DNA of 64,000 nucleotides from Kitasatospora sp. CB01950 (GTDB lineage: Bacteria; Actinomycetota; Actinomycetes; Streptomycetales; Streptomycetaceae): contig NZ_LISX01000016.1 of assembly GCF_001905465.1 (NCBI RefSeq), positions 1 to 64,000 on the forward strand, given 5' to 3'. Shown piece by piece: positions 1 to 7,720 of this stretch (positions are counted from its first letter, which is position 1; each line of letters begins with the position of its first letter). A program made the position numbers and the translations under genes. A model generated the notes under the pieces. That model made no database searches. It was not told the DNA's origin and was given only the letters and a program-made list of their open reading frames with translations.

Positions 1-200
1 TCATAAAGGAATCTCCAACCGATCCAGAGGACCGGCCGGGGATGTCAACATATCTGGCGTTGACTTTTGGCACGCTGTTGAGTTCTCAAGGAACGGACGC
101 TTCCTTCGAGCCGCATTCCTGCGGGCCCTCCGGGCGCTTCGTTCTTTCGTGTTCTCAGCTTATCAGATGTTTTCCGCTCCGTTTTCCGGAGTTTCATTCA
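1..200 (-). promoter_or_regulatory. rRNA operon leader (16S gene lies beyond the left edge)
   Basis: Read on the minus strand, this stretch closely resembles the leader that precedes 16S rRNA in Streptomyces, as I remember it. It has the antitermination boxA-like block GTTCCTTGAGAACTCAACAG (75-94), then a conserved segment containing GTGCCAAAAGTCAACGCC and a final GGTTGGAGATTCCTTTATGA at the edge. The mature 16S sequence itself is not in the window; it should start within a few hundred bases to the left. The transcript would run leftwards, away from every protein gene here. The identification rests on recalled sequence, not on a search. Confidence 0.8.
157..162 (-). promoter_or_regulatory. 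Candidate -10 of an rRNA operon promoter
   Basis: On the minus strand the hexamer TAAGCT follows ATCTGA, the same context in which streptomycete rrn promoters carry a TAnnnT -10. Transcription would enter the boxA leader about 60 bases later. I see no good -35 (the bases 17-18 upstream are A-rich, not TTGACA-like), as is often the case for weak or factor-assisted rrn promoters. Further rrn promoters may lie up to about base 270. Confidence 0.45.
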
Positions 201-274
201 GTCCGACTTGCTTTCGTTCGCCCCTCTCGGTGCGACTCCGGAACTGTACGGGGATCGGCGTCCGCAAAGCAAAT

Positions 275-305
275 CCGCCCCCGCACGCGAACGGTGCGGG
301 GGCGG
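275..305 (-). terminator. Terminator after the DUF3710 gene
   Basis: A perfect 12-bp GC-rich stem (275-286 with 294-305) with a 7-base loop lies 26 bases past the DUF3710 stop codon on the minus strand and is followed by ATTTGCTTTG. It separates the dut cluster from the rRNA operon promoter region. Confidence 0.75.
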
Positions 306-330
306 AAGAGGGACCGGGACGTCCGGGAGG

Positions 331-1128
331 TCAGTGGACCTCGGTGATCTCGGGGCCGCGCGAGAAGGGGTCGATGGAGCCGCCCGCGTAAGGGGAGTCG
401 GCGTCGGCCGGGGCCGCGGCGCCGTCGGCGACCATCTGGGCGTTCTCGGGGAGCTTCAGGACGATCGGGTCCCGGGGAGCCATGGGGGACTCGCCACGGA
501 CGACGACGGTCTGGCGGAAGACCTCTTCGAGGATGCCGGCCATCTCGGGGTGGACGGCCGCCTGGCCGGAGATCACGCCGCGGAGGAACCAGCGCGGGCC
601 GTCGCAGCCGACGAAGCGCACCAGCTGGGCGCCCTGGGTGCCGTCCGGCAGCGGAACGGGGACCTGGGCCCGGAGGTGCCAGCCGAGCGAGCCCTCCTCT
701 TCCTCGATGACGCCGCCCTGGCTGGTGATGCCGTTGGCGATCTCCTCGCGGACCTCGCCCCAGATGCCCTCCGACTTGGGGGCGGCGAAGGCCTGCAGCT
801 GGATGGCGCTGTTGCCGAGCACGAGGGTGGCGGCGACGATCGAGTCCCCGGCCACCTCCACCCGGAGCTCCATGCCCTCGACGCCGGGGACCAGCAGGCC
901 GCCCAGGTCGACACGGCCCTCTTCGGGCGTCTCCAGTTCGGAGTGGTCCCACGGCCCGTCGGGGCGCGGGGCCGGCGGGAGGCCGACGCGGTCGGCCGGG
1001 TCGAGTTCGGTGTCGTTCTCGTTCTCGACGGAACCCTCGACGTCATCGGCCGTCTCGTCGGCGCTGATGGCGTCCTCGGCGAGCTGCTCGACAGCGTCCT
1101 CGCTCTTGCGACGACGGAACACGGTCAC
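331..1128 (-). CDS. DUF3710 domain-containing protein
   Basis: The 265-residue product matches the actinobacterial DUF3710 family, which is typically encoded next to dut as it is here. The N-terminal 50 residues are acidic and probably disordered. The remainder is a soluble alpha/beta domain with the family's conserved block DGPRWFLRGVISGQAA (about residues 175-190). No catalytic motif, signal peptide or membrane segment is visible. The GTG start is preceded by GGGAAGGAC at good spacing. The gene lies 147 bp downstream of dut on the same strand, so co-transcription is possible. The function is unknown. Confidence 0.9.
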   Translation of the reverse strand: MTVFRRRKSEDAVEQLAEDAISADETADDVEGSVENENDTELDPADRVGLPPAPRPDGPWDHSELETPEEGRVDLGGLLVPGVEGMELRVEVAGDSIVAATLVLGNSAIQLQAFAAPKSEGIWGEVREEIANGITSQGGVIEEEEGSLGWHLRAQVPVPLPDGTQGAQLVRFVGCDGPRWFLRGVISGQAAVHPEMAGILEEVFRQTVVVRGESPMAPRDPIVLKLPENAQMVADGAAAPADADSPYAGGSIDPFSRGPEITEVH

Positions 1129-1275
1129 TGTCCTTCCCGGTCCAAGACCGAATCCAAGACCGAACGCGAATATCTGCTACCTGCTACCCATCGGACCGGC
1201 CGAAAATCGCTGCAACTGCATCGCTTCTTCCACCGCTCGTCGTGCTGCCCGGCTGAGCCGAGACCGCGGCGCATG

Positions 1276-1743
1276 CTAGACCGCGGCGTGACCGCCGGTC
1301 GAGCCGAACCCGCCTTCGGCACGGACCGAACCCGGGAGTTCACCCACTTCATGGAAGCGGGCCTTCTCGACCTGCTGGATGACCAGCTGGGCAATTCGGT
1401 CGCCTCGCTTGAAGTTGACCGGCTCCCGAGGGTCCAGGTTGACGACGATCACCTTGATCTCACCACGGTACCCGGCATCGACCGTCCCTGGGGCGTTCAC
1501 CAGTGCAACTCCGCAACGGGCTGCCAGACCCGATCGGGGGTGGACGAACGCGGCGTAGCCGTCCGGTAGCGCAATGGAGATGCCGGTGGGGAGCAGCGCG
1601 CGCTCGCCGGGCTGGAGTTCGGCGTCCTCGGTGGTGCGGAGGTCGGCGCCGGCGTCGCCGGGGTGCTCGTAGGCGGGGAGCGGGATCTCCGGGTCGAGGC
1701 GGCGGATCAGGATGTCGACGGGCTGGCGGGCGGAGTCGGTCAC
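1276..1743 (-). CDS. dut: dUTP diphosphatase (dUTPase)
   Basis: The enzyme hydrolyses dUTP to dUMP and pyrophosphate, keeping uracil out of DNA and feeding dTMP synthesis. All five motifs of the trimeric dUTPase are present in 155 residues: AGADL (31-35), PRSGLA (69-74), NAPGTVDAGYRG with catalytic Asp89, GDRIAQL (114-120), and the C-terminal RAEGGFGSTG lid (141-150). The length is normal. The GTG start overlaps the stop of the upstream thioesterase gene by 4 bases (GTGA), so the two are translationally coupled. Thymidine kinase lies about 14 kb away on the same strand. Confidence 0.98.
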   Translation of the reverse strand: MTDSARQPVDILIRRLDPEIPLPAYEHPGDAGADLRTTEDAELQPGERALLPTGISIALPDGYAAFVHPRSGLAARCGVALVNAPGTVDAGYRGEIKVIVVNLDPREPVNFKRGDRIAQLVIQQVEKARFHEVGELPGSVRAEGGFGSTGGHAAV

Positions 1744-2327
1744 GGGTTCACCTCGAAGGCTCGGGCAACTTTGATCCGGTCCGGGTCGTCCAGGACCTTC
1801 TGCACGTCCTCGGGACGGCCGTGCGTGGTGAAGTGTTCCAGCTTCACCTGGACGAACAGTGCCTGGGCGCGGATGGCGACCGGCCCGTCGGGGCCGTCTA
1901 TCCGACCCTCGGCGGCGCTGTAGACCTTGCGGCCGTGGACGCCGGTCACCCGTGCGTGGATGTGCAGCACGGAGTCGACGGGGACGGGGCGGACGAAGTC
2001 GGTCTCCAGGCGGCCGGTGACGGCGGGGGCACCGAGCAGCCAGTTGAGGGTGCCGAGGGTCTCGTCCATGGCGCTGACCAGGATGCCGCCGTGGGCCAGG
2101 CCGGGGCCGCCCTGGTGGGCCTGCTTGACGGTGAACTGCGCGGTGACGTCGAGCTGTTCGCCGGCGACGGCGGTGAGCTGGAGACCGTGCGGGTGGTGCG
2201 GGCCGCAGCCGAAGCAGTCGTCGTAGTGGGCGCCGATGACGGTGCCGGGTGCGGGGGCCAGCGGGGAACGGTCCGGCAGGACCGCGTCCGCGGGCGGGGT
2301 GGTGGGGGTGGGGATCGATCCGTTCAC
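1740..2327 (-). CDS. PaaI-type hot-dog thioesterase
   Basis: The 195-residue hot-dog-fold protein resembles PaaI/YiiD acyl-CoA thioesterases. The helix segment GGPGLAHGGILVSAMDETLG holds the conserved HGG and the acidic Asp/Glu expected at the active site, followed by TDFVRPVPVDS. A short N-terminal extension with CFGCG precedes it, a Cys pair seen in several actinobacterial members. The substrate cannot be read from sequence. I placed the start at GTG 2327; an open frame extends 29 residues further but is Pro/Arg-rich and unlike the family. The stop overlaps dut by 4 bases. Confidence 0.85.
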   Translation of the reverse strand: MNGSIPTPTTPPADAVLPDRSPLAPAPGTVIGAHYDDCFGCGPHHPHGLQLTAVAGEQLDVTAQFTVKQAHQGGPGLAHGGILVSAMDETLGTLNWLLGAPAVTGRLETDFVRPVPVDSVLHIHARVTGVHGRKVYSAAEGRIDGPDGPVAIRAQALFVQVKLEHFTTHGRPEDVQKVLDDPDRIKVARAFEVNP

Positions 2328-2422
2328 AGCCGCGACCCTACCTGCCGGTAGTTTGCCGGGACAGGCACGCCGAGGGGCCCCGGCCGCCGGGCTCGGCGTG
2401 TGCTGCGCCCACAATGGGAGGC

Positions 2423-2872
2423 ATGTACGAGGAACGTCTCACCGTCCCGCGGTCCTGGTGGCTGCTGCCCGTGGCGCTCGGGCTCTCGCTCGGGCTGATC
2501 ATGCTCCGCTTCAGCGGCCTGGGCGCCCTGATCGGACTGGTCGTGGGGGTGGCCGCGGGGGCGGCGGCCCTGAGCAGCTACGGCTCGGCGCGGATCCGGG
2601 TGGTGCAGGGCTCGCTGGTGGCCGGGCAGGCCCGCATCCCGGTGAGCGCGCTGGGCGAGGCCGAGGTGCTGAACCCGAAGGAGGCGACGGCCTGGCGTTC
2701 GGTGAAGGCCGACCCGCGGGCGTTCATGCTGCTGCGCAGCTACGTGCCGACGGCGCTGAAGGTCGCGGTGACGGACCCGACCGACCCGACGCCGTACCTG
2801 TACCTCTCGACCCGGTCGCCGCAGCGGCTGGCGGACGCGCTGGGCGAGGCGGCGGGCGGCCGGAGCCGCTGA
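2423..2872 (+). CDS. DUF3093 family membrane protein
   Basis: The 149-residue protein starts at ATG after GGGAGG. Two adjacent hydrophobic helices (about residues 11-50) anchor it in the membrane. They are followed by a small domain with VVQGSLVAGQARIPVSALG and a conserved FMLLRSYVPTALKV segment typical of DUF3093. This domain is found across actinobacteria beside dut; the function is unknown. It is transcribed divergently from the thioesterase-dut cluster with about 95 bp between starts, and ends at the palindromic terminator at 2895-2948. Confidence 0.9.
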   Translation: MYEERLTVPRSWWLLPVALGLSLGLIMLRFSGLGALIGLVVGVAAGAAALSSYGSARIRVVQGSLVAGQARIPVSALGEAEVLNPKEATAWRSVKADPRAFMLLRSYVPTALKVAVTDPTDPTPYLYLSTRSPQRLADALGEAAGGRSR

Positions 2873-2894
2873 CCGCCCCGGAACAACTGGACCG

Positions 2895-2948
2895 GACAGA
2901 CCGAAAGGGACGACCCCACAGCTGTGGGGTCGTCCCTTTCGGTCTGTC
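2895..2948. terminator. Bidirectional terminator: 54-bp perfect palindrome
   Basis: The 54 bases read identically on both strands with no unpaired loop, giving up to 27 pairs around a central AGCT. The palindrome lies 22 bases past the DUF3093 stop, with the converging DUF4193 gene ending at 3114, so it can stop both transcripts. The stem contains CCGAAAGGGACGACCCCA on one side and its complement on the other. Confidence 0.85.
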
Positions 2949-3113
2949 TGCGTGCTCTGCAAGGGGTGCAGGCGCGCGGTTCGCGCTCTGCCGGGTGCGA
3001 CCGCTCGGGACGGTCGCTGCTTCTGCCTCCGGCCTCGCTGCTCAAGGCCGGACGGGGCGGCGTACCGGGCCGGCGGAGGGGTCTCGCCCGCCCGGGCCAG
3101 TGCCGCGCCGTTT

Positions 3114-3413
3114 TCAGGCGCCGCAGTCCCGGCAGATCGGCTGGCCGTTCTTCTCGCTGTAGAGCTGGCTCCGGTGGTGCACCAGGAAGCAGCTCATGCA
3201 GGTGAACTCGTCGGCCTGCCGAGGCAGCACGCGAACCGACAGTTCCTCGTTCGAGAGGTCGGCGCCCGGAAGCTCCAGCCCCTCATTGGCGTCGTACTCG
3301 TCGACGTCGACGGAGCTGGAGGCCTTTTCGTTCCGGCGGGCCTTCAGTTCCTCGATGCTGTCCTCGTTGAGGTCGTCATCGGTCTTGCGTGGGGTGTCGT
3401 AGTCCGTTGCCAT
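3114..3413 (-). CDS. DUF4193 zinc-ribbon-like protein
   Basis: The 99-residue acidic protein has a C-terminal CMSC...CRDC pair (about residues 73-97) that probably binds zinc, ending in the typical NGQPICRDCGA. The first 55 residues are Asp/Glu-rich and likely flexible. It belongs to the actinobacterial DUF4193 family; no activity is known. An ATG start follows GGGGGAG at good spacing. It converges with the DUF3093 gene. The 634 bases upstream hold no gene but do carry a Crp-like palindrome. Confidence 0.92.
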   Translation of the reverse strand: MATDYDTPRKTDDDLNEDSIEELKARRNEKASSSVDVDEYDANEGLELPGADLSNEELSVRVLPRQADEFTCMSCFLVHHRSQLYSEKNGQPICRDCGA

Positions 3414-4047
3414 GTTTCGCTCTCCCCCTTTGGGTGTGTGCGGTATCTCCAGCGCACGTAACGCCTGGGGGGCCGGTCTTGTGCCCGACCCGAGGCCGAG
3501 ATTGTGCCTTACTTCAAGCCCTGTTACTCAATCGACACCCGGCCGGGGGCCTCTCGGGGTGATCGAACAGGGCCCGAACGGGTTCCCTCGTGCGGGTGAG
3601 CCGGTCGGCGACGCACGTCAGCACTCGTGACGCTGGGTGGCGGCCCACCGGCGGTGTGGGCGACAACTCGGCTCGAGGGAAGGGTTCTTGACGGCGGGTC
3701 GTGATCCCGACGACGGCCCGGCACGGTGACCGAGCGCAACCGACCCACCCGAACGGGTGATCACCCGGCCGGGTGGCGCGAATGCGCCGCCCGGCGGTGT
3801 GTGATGTTCGTCACATCTGGCGCGAGTGCGGGCGTTTCCCGCAAAAACGGGCCTTTCGACCCGACCCCGCGCGGTCGGATTGTCCGCATACCGACCGGAA
3901 TCGAACAGATGCGCTCCGCGTCCGCCCGACCACGCTCGGCTCCGGGAGGCGCCGAGCGACTCCGGGGAGCTCCAGCGGACCGCGGGAGGCCGCGAGCCAC
4001 TGCCGGCGGCTGCGGGCGAGCGGCGCGGGCGAGCGGCGCGGCCGGGC
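3414..4047. other. Gene-less stretch with a hairpin and a Crp-like box
   Basis: No ribosome-site-led open frame with credible composition is seen in these 634 bases. Two structures stand out: an 11-bp GC-rich hairpin with a GAAT loop at 3769-3794, and the TGTGA-N6-TCACA palindrome just after it at 3800-3815. The DUF4193 promoter should lie near 3420-3500, reading leftwards. The right end is low-complexity GC-rich spacer before the desaturase stop codon. Confidence 0.6.
3800..3815. promoter_or_regulatory. Candidate Crp-type operator
   Basis: TGTGATGTTCGTCACA has perfect TGTGA/TCACA half-sites with a 6-base spacer. It also fits the GTG-N6-GNCAC pattern reported for the Streptomyces cAMP receptor protein. 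It sits 387 bp upstream of the DUF4193 start and 233 bp past the desaturase stop, so its target is not obvious. The match is by eye only. Confidence 0.4.
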
Positions 4048-5025
4048 TCAGGCCCGGGCGGCGGCCGCGGCGGCGCGGCGGGCGAGCAGCGCGGCCTGGC
4101 GCTCGTCGAAGCGGGTGGCCTGGGCGTCCAGGCCGTCCAGGAAGGCGCCCAGCTCGTCCTGGGCCTGCTTGCCGGCCGGGCCGAGGCCGGTGATCTCCAT
4201 GACCTTCAGGTGGCGCAGCACGGGCTGCAGCACGTCGTCGTGGTGGATCCGCAGGTTGTAGATGCCGCCGATGGCGATCTGGGCGGCGGAGCGCTCGAAG
4301 CCGGGCATGCCGTGGCCGGGCATCCGGAAGTTCAGCACCACGTCGGCGACGGCCCGCATGGCCTGGTCGGGGGCGATCTCCAGGGCGGCCCTGAGCAGGT
4401 TCCGGTAGAAGACCATGTGCAGGTTCTCGTCGTTGGCGATCTTGGCCAGCAGCTGGTCGCAGAGCGGGTCGCCGGAGTGGTGGCCGGTGTTGCGGTGGGC
4501 GATCCGGGTGGCCAGTTCCTGGAAGGCGACGTAGGCGACGGACTGCAGCATGCTGTGCGAGTTGTCGGACTCGAAGCCCTCCGACATGTGCGCCATCCGG
4601 GCCCGCTCCAGCTCGACCGGGTCGACGGCGCGGGTGGCCAGCAGGTAGTCGCGGATCGCTATGCCGTGCCGGCCCTCCTCCGCGGTCCAGCGGTGCACCC
4701 AGGTGCCCCAGGCGCCCTCGCGGCCGAACATGGTGGCGATCTCGTGGTGGTAGCTGGGGAGGTTGTCCTCGGTCAGCAGGTTGACCACCAGCGAGATCCG
4801 GGCCAGCGGGGTGACCTTGGACTGGTCGAGGGACCACGCCTCGCCGCCGAGCACGCCGTCGAAGTCCCGCCCCTGGCTCCACGGCACGAACTCGTGCGGC
4901 ATCCACTCCTTGGCCACCTTGAGGTGGCGGTTGAGCTCGGTCTCCACGACCTCTTCGAGCGCGAGGATCAGCCTGTCGTCGGTCCAGGCGGTCGTTGCGG
5001 TGCGCTGCACGGGGGCGATGGTCAC
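4048..5025 (-). CDS. Acyl-ACP desaturase (ferritin-like di-iron)
   Basis: The 325-residue soluble acyl-ACP desaturase belongs to the plant stearoyl-ACP/mycobacterial DesA class, introducing a double bond into fatty acyl chains using O2 and reduced ferredoxin. The di-iron ligands are visible as an early Glu, EEGRHG (an ExxH), a later Glu in the helix FQELATRIAHRN, and DENLHMVFY (second ExxH). There are no membrane helices. The GTG start at 5025 follows GCAGGAG; the open frame extends further upstream but has no family similarity. The gene stands alone, with tandem inverted repeats just upstream suggesting repression by a dedicated regulator. Confidence 0.92.
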   Translation of the reverse strand: MTIAPVQRTATTAWTDDRLILALEEVVETELNRHLKVAKEWMPHEFVPWSQGRDFDGVLGGEAWSLDQSKVTPLARISLVVNLLTEDNLPSYHHEIATMFGREGAWGTWVHRWTAEEGRHGIAIRDYLLATRAVDPVELERARMAHMSEGFESDNSHSMLQSVAYVAFQELATRIAHRNTGHHSGDPLCDQLLAKIANDENLHMVFYRNLLRAALEIAPDQAMRAVADVVLNFRMPGHGMPGFERSAAQIAIGGIYNLRIHHDDVLQPVLRHLKVMEITGLGPAGKQAQDELGAFLDGLDAQATRFDERQAALLARRAAAAAARA

Positions 5026-5072
5026 GGCGGTTGCTCCTGCGGATGGGCGGGCGGACCTGGCGGGCGGTGCGG

Positions 5073-5103
5073 ACCTACGGATGCGTAGGTTACGACACCG
5101 TAA
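5073..5103 (-). promoter_or_regulatory. Tandem TACG-N4-CGTA operators of the desaturase gene
   Basis: Two inverted repeats lie side by side: ACCTACG-GATG-CGTAGGT (5073-5090) and TTACG-ACAC-CGTAA (5090-5103). Both share the core TACG-N4-CGTA with centres 15 bp apart. They lie 48-78 bp upstream of the desaturase start. On the minus strand TTGCGC-N18-TAACCT could form a promoter whose -10 falls inside the repeats. The arrangement suggests a TetR-type repressor; no regulator gene is adjacent. Confidence 0.55.
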
Positions 5104-5126
5104 GTTGTTGCGGGCGCAAATGACAA

Positions 5127-5179
5127 GCCGCCCCTGTCCAGCGCTTATGTCGTTCCGACAAAGGCTGGACAGGGGCGGC
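5127..5179 (-). terminator. Terminator of the cutR-cutS operon
   Basis: A perfect 16-bp stem (5127-5142 with 5164-5179) closes a 21-base loop that itself contains a TGTCG/CGACA mini-hairpin. It lies 66 bases beyond the cutS stop codon on the minus strand and upstream of the desaturase promoter, insulating the two units. Confidence 0.8.
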
Positions 5180-5245
5180 CGAGGACGTCCCGGCGCGGGA
5201 AAACGCCGTGGGCGGGCGCAGGCGGCGCGGAGCGCCGTCCGGCGG

Positions 5246-6550
5246 CTATGGGATACGGACCTGGATGCGCAGGCCTCCTCCGGGGCGGGCAGTGGCCTCC
5301 AGGGTGCCTCCGTGGGCACGCACCACCGAGCGGACGATCGACAGGCCGAGGCCGACGCCCTTGTCGCTGCGGGTGCGGTCGGTGCTCTTCAGCCGACGGA
5401 ACGGCTCGAAGATGTGGTCCAGCTCGTAGCCGGGGACCACCGGGCCGGTGTTGCTCACCACCAGCTCGCCGCCCCCGCCGCGGACGGTGGCGGTGGCGAT
5501 CTCCACCCAGCCGCCGGGGCTGTTGTACCGGACGGCGTTCTGCAGCAGGTTGATCGCGATCCGCTCCAGCAGCACGCCGTTGCCGTGGGCGGGCGCGGCG
5601 GCCAGTTCGGGGCGCAGCTCGACCTCGCGGTTGCCGGCCTCGGGGCGGATCTGCTCCAGGGCGCGCTGGGCGACCTCGGCGAGGTCGATCGGGCGGCGGT
5701 CGGTCAGCTCGTTCTCGCTGCGGGCCAGCAGCAGCAGGCCCTCCACCAGTTGTTCGCTGCGCTCGTTGGTGGCCAGCAGGGTCTTGCCGAGCTGTTGCAG
5801 GTCGGGCGAGGTGTTGGGGTCGGAGAGCTGGACCTCCAGCAGGGTGCGGTTGATCGCCAGCGGGGTGCGCAGTTCGTGCGAGGCGTTGGCGACGAACCGG
5901 CGCTGCGAGTCGAAGGCGCGGTCGAGGCGTTCCAACATCTCGTCGAAGGTGTCGGCGAGTTCCTTGAGCTCGTCGTCCGGGCCGTCCAGGTTGATCCGGC
6001 GGTGCAGGTCGGAGCCGGCCACCTCGCGGGCGGTACGGGTGATCCGGCCGAGCGGGTGCAGGACCCGGCCGGCCACCGTGTAGCCGACCGCGAAGGCGAT
6101 CACGGCCAGGCAGACCAGCGCGGTGAGCGCCTTGCGCAGCAGGGTGGAGAGCGCCTCGCTGCTGCGGGTGGACTGGAAGTTCGCCAGCCACCGGTCCAGG
6201 TCTCCCTGGGTGGTCAGGCTGGTGCCGTCGTAGGCCCGCAGGGTCACGCCCTGGCCGAGGGTCAGGTGCGGCACCAGGTCGACCTGGAACGCCGAGCGGA
6301 CGAAGTAGTACATCAGCAGCAGCAGCACCACGCCGGCCATCAGGAACATCCCGCCGTACAGCAGGGTGAGCCGGATCCGGATGGTGGGCCGCAGCGACAG
6401 CCAGGCGAACAGGCCGTCGCCGGGCCGGTAGGCGTCGTCGTCACGGCCCGGGGCGGGTCGGCGCGGGGGGTGGTTCGGACGCGGGGGCACCTGGCCCGGG
6501 CCCGGAGTGGGCGCGCCGGGGGCCCCGCCGGGGAGTGGCGGGGTGGTCAT
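5246..6550 (-). CDS. cutS: Sensor histidine kinase CutS
   Basis: The 434-residue membrane kinase is the partner of CutR. It has a Pro-rich cytoplasmic start (1-55), TM1 at about 61-84, an extracytoplasmic sensor loop of about 55 residues, TM2 at about 141-160 and a HAMP domain. The HisKA box ANASHELRTPLA follows with phospho-acceptor His225, and then HATPase N, G1 (DKGVGLGLSIVR) and G2 motifs. The start is ATG after GAGAGGAC. The pair is very close in sequence to CutR/CutS of S. lividans/S. coelicolor as I remember them, linked there to antibiotic production and envelope stress. The gene lies 50 bp downstream of cutR. Confidence 0.93.
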   Translation of the reverse strand: MTTPPLPGGAPGAPTPGPGQVPPRPNHPPRRPAPGRDDDAYRPGDGLFAWLSLRPTIRIRLTLLYGGMFLMAGVVLLLLMYYFVRSAFQVDLVPHLTLGQGVTLRAYDGTSLTTQGDLDRWLANFQSTRSSEALSTLLRKALTALVCLAVIAFAVGYTVAGRVLHPLGRITRTAREVAGSDLHRRINLDGPDDELKELADTFDEMLERLDRAFDSQRRFVANASHELRTPLAINRTLLEVQLSDPNTSPDLQQLGKTLLATNERSEQLVEGLLLLARSENELTDRRPIDLAEVAQRALEQIRPEAGNREVELRPELAAAPAHGNGVLLERIAINLLQNAVRYNSPGGWVEIATATVRGGGGELVVSNTGPVVPGYELDHIFEPFRRLKSTDRTRSDKGVGLGLSIVRSVVRAHGGTLEATARPGGGLRIQVRIP

Positions 6551-6600
6551 GGCCGGGAAGTCCTCTCAGACGACGATGGGGGTGGCGGCGGGGACGGGTG

Positions 6601-7254
6601 TCAGACCCGGTAGCCGGAGCCGGGGACGGTGATGATCACCGGCGGGTCGCCGAGCTTGCGGCGGAGCGTCATCACGGTGACCCGGACCACGTTGGTGAAC
6701 GGGTCGGTGTGCTCGTCCCAGGCCTTTTCGAGCAGCTGCTCGGCGGAGACCACGGCGCCGCCGGCCCGCATCAGGACCTCCAGCACGGCGAACTCCTTGG
6801 GGGCCAGCTGGACGGGCTTGCCGTCCCGGATCACCTCGCGGCGGCCCGGGTCCAGGCTGATCCCGGCGCGCTCCAGCACCGGGGGCAGCGGGACGGTGGC
6901 GCGTCGGCCGAGGGCGCGGACCCGGGCGACCAGCTCGCTGAACGCGAACGGCTTCGGGAGGTAGTCGTCGGCGCCGATCTCCAGGCCCTCGACCCGGTCG
7001 CTGATGTCGCCGGAGGCGGTCAGCATGATCACCCGGGTGGCGAGGCCCTGCTCGACGACCCGGCGGCAGACGTCGTCGCCGTGCACCAGTGGGAGGTCCC
7101 GGTCGAGCACCACCACGTCGTAGTCGTTCACGGCGATCCGCTGCAACGCGGCCTCACCGTCGTAGACGACATCGACCGCCATGGCTTCCCGGCGAAGACC
7201 GGTGGCAACGGCCTCGGCAAGCAGTTGCTCGTCCTCGACGACGAGTACCCGCAC
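6601..7254 (-). CDS. cutR: OmpR-type response regulator CutR
   Basis: The 217-residue regulator has a receiver domain (1-115) and a winged-helix DNA-binding domain (about 120-217). The acidic pocket is EDE (7-9), the phospho-acceptor is Asp51 and the switch Lys lies in DYLPKPF. The C-terminus RRKLGDPPVIITVPGSGYRV is characteristic of the family. The start is GTG 7254 behind AGGAGAAGGGA. The much longer open frame upstream is an artefact of GC-rich sequence. CutS, encoded next, phosphorylates it. A pair of CGGATCCG palindromes 67-88 bp upstream could be an operator. Confidence 0.93.
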   Translation of the reverse strand: MRVLVVEDEQLLAEAVATGLRREAMAVDVVYDGEAALQRIAVNDYDVVVLDRDLPLVHGDDVCRRVVEQGLATRVIMLTASGDISDRVEGLEIGADDYLPKPFAFSELVARVRALGRRATVPLPPVLERAGISLDPGRREVIRDGKPVQLAPKEFAVLEVLMRAGGAVVSAEQLLEKAWDEHTDPFTNVVRVTVMTLRRKLGDPPVIITVPGSGYRV

Positions 7255-7720
7255 GGTGGTGTCCCTTCTCCTGGAGCGGCCCAGGCCGTGCTGCCCGTGC
7301 GGGCCGTGGTGCGCCGGGCGCGGATCCGGACAGTCGGATCCGACGGTGCCTCCATCCTGCCTGGTCGCGCGGTAAAGCAGTCGTAAGTCCGATGCGCCGA
7401 CGGCGAAAACGGAGCCTTCGAATGCCGCTTGGACTGTGACCCGGGCAACTTTCCGACGAGTAGAGGTTTCCCGGCCCCTCGGGCGGGGAGGACACGTGCA
7501 CACCGTGATGCCCGTACTGCGGCACATCGCGGCCACTACCCGCCGAGTGCCCCATCCGCACCGGCCTGGGATCGAGAGCCACCGGGTCGCGGCCCACGCG
7601 CCGCCCGAGCACCCGACCGGATCCTGCACCGGTCGTCGGGTGCCCGTCCGGGGTTCATCCGATTCCGTGCCGGGGGGTTTCTCGGACCGTGCCCGTCCGA
7701 CACAGGAAAAGGGGGCCCGT
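7255..7720. other. Gene-less divergent region cutR / small protein gene
   Basis: In these 466 bases I see no convincing gene. Open frames exist on both strands but lack ribosome sites and continue into unrelated frames. The region must hold the cutR promoter (minus strand) and that of the 61-residue protein gene (plus strand). The only clear structure is the doubled CGGATCCG at 7321-7342. Confidence 0.5.
7321..7342. repeat. Paired CGGATCCG palindromes upstream of cutR
   Basis: CGGATCCG occurs twice with a 6-base spacer (centres 14 bp apart), 67-88 bp upstream of the cutR start. The whole block is an inverted repeat. It could be an operator for CutR or another regulator, though GGATCC-like words are not rare at this GC content. 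Confidence 0.35.

Noticed and set aside
4763..6613. A 616-codon plus-strand frame over cutS and the desaturase start
   Set aside because: It covers two recognised genes on the other strand plus a terminator; no ribosome site.
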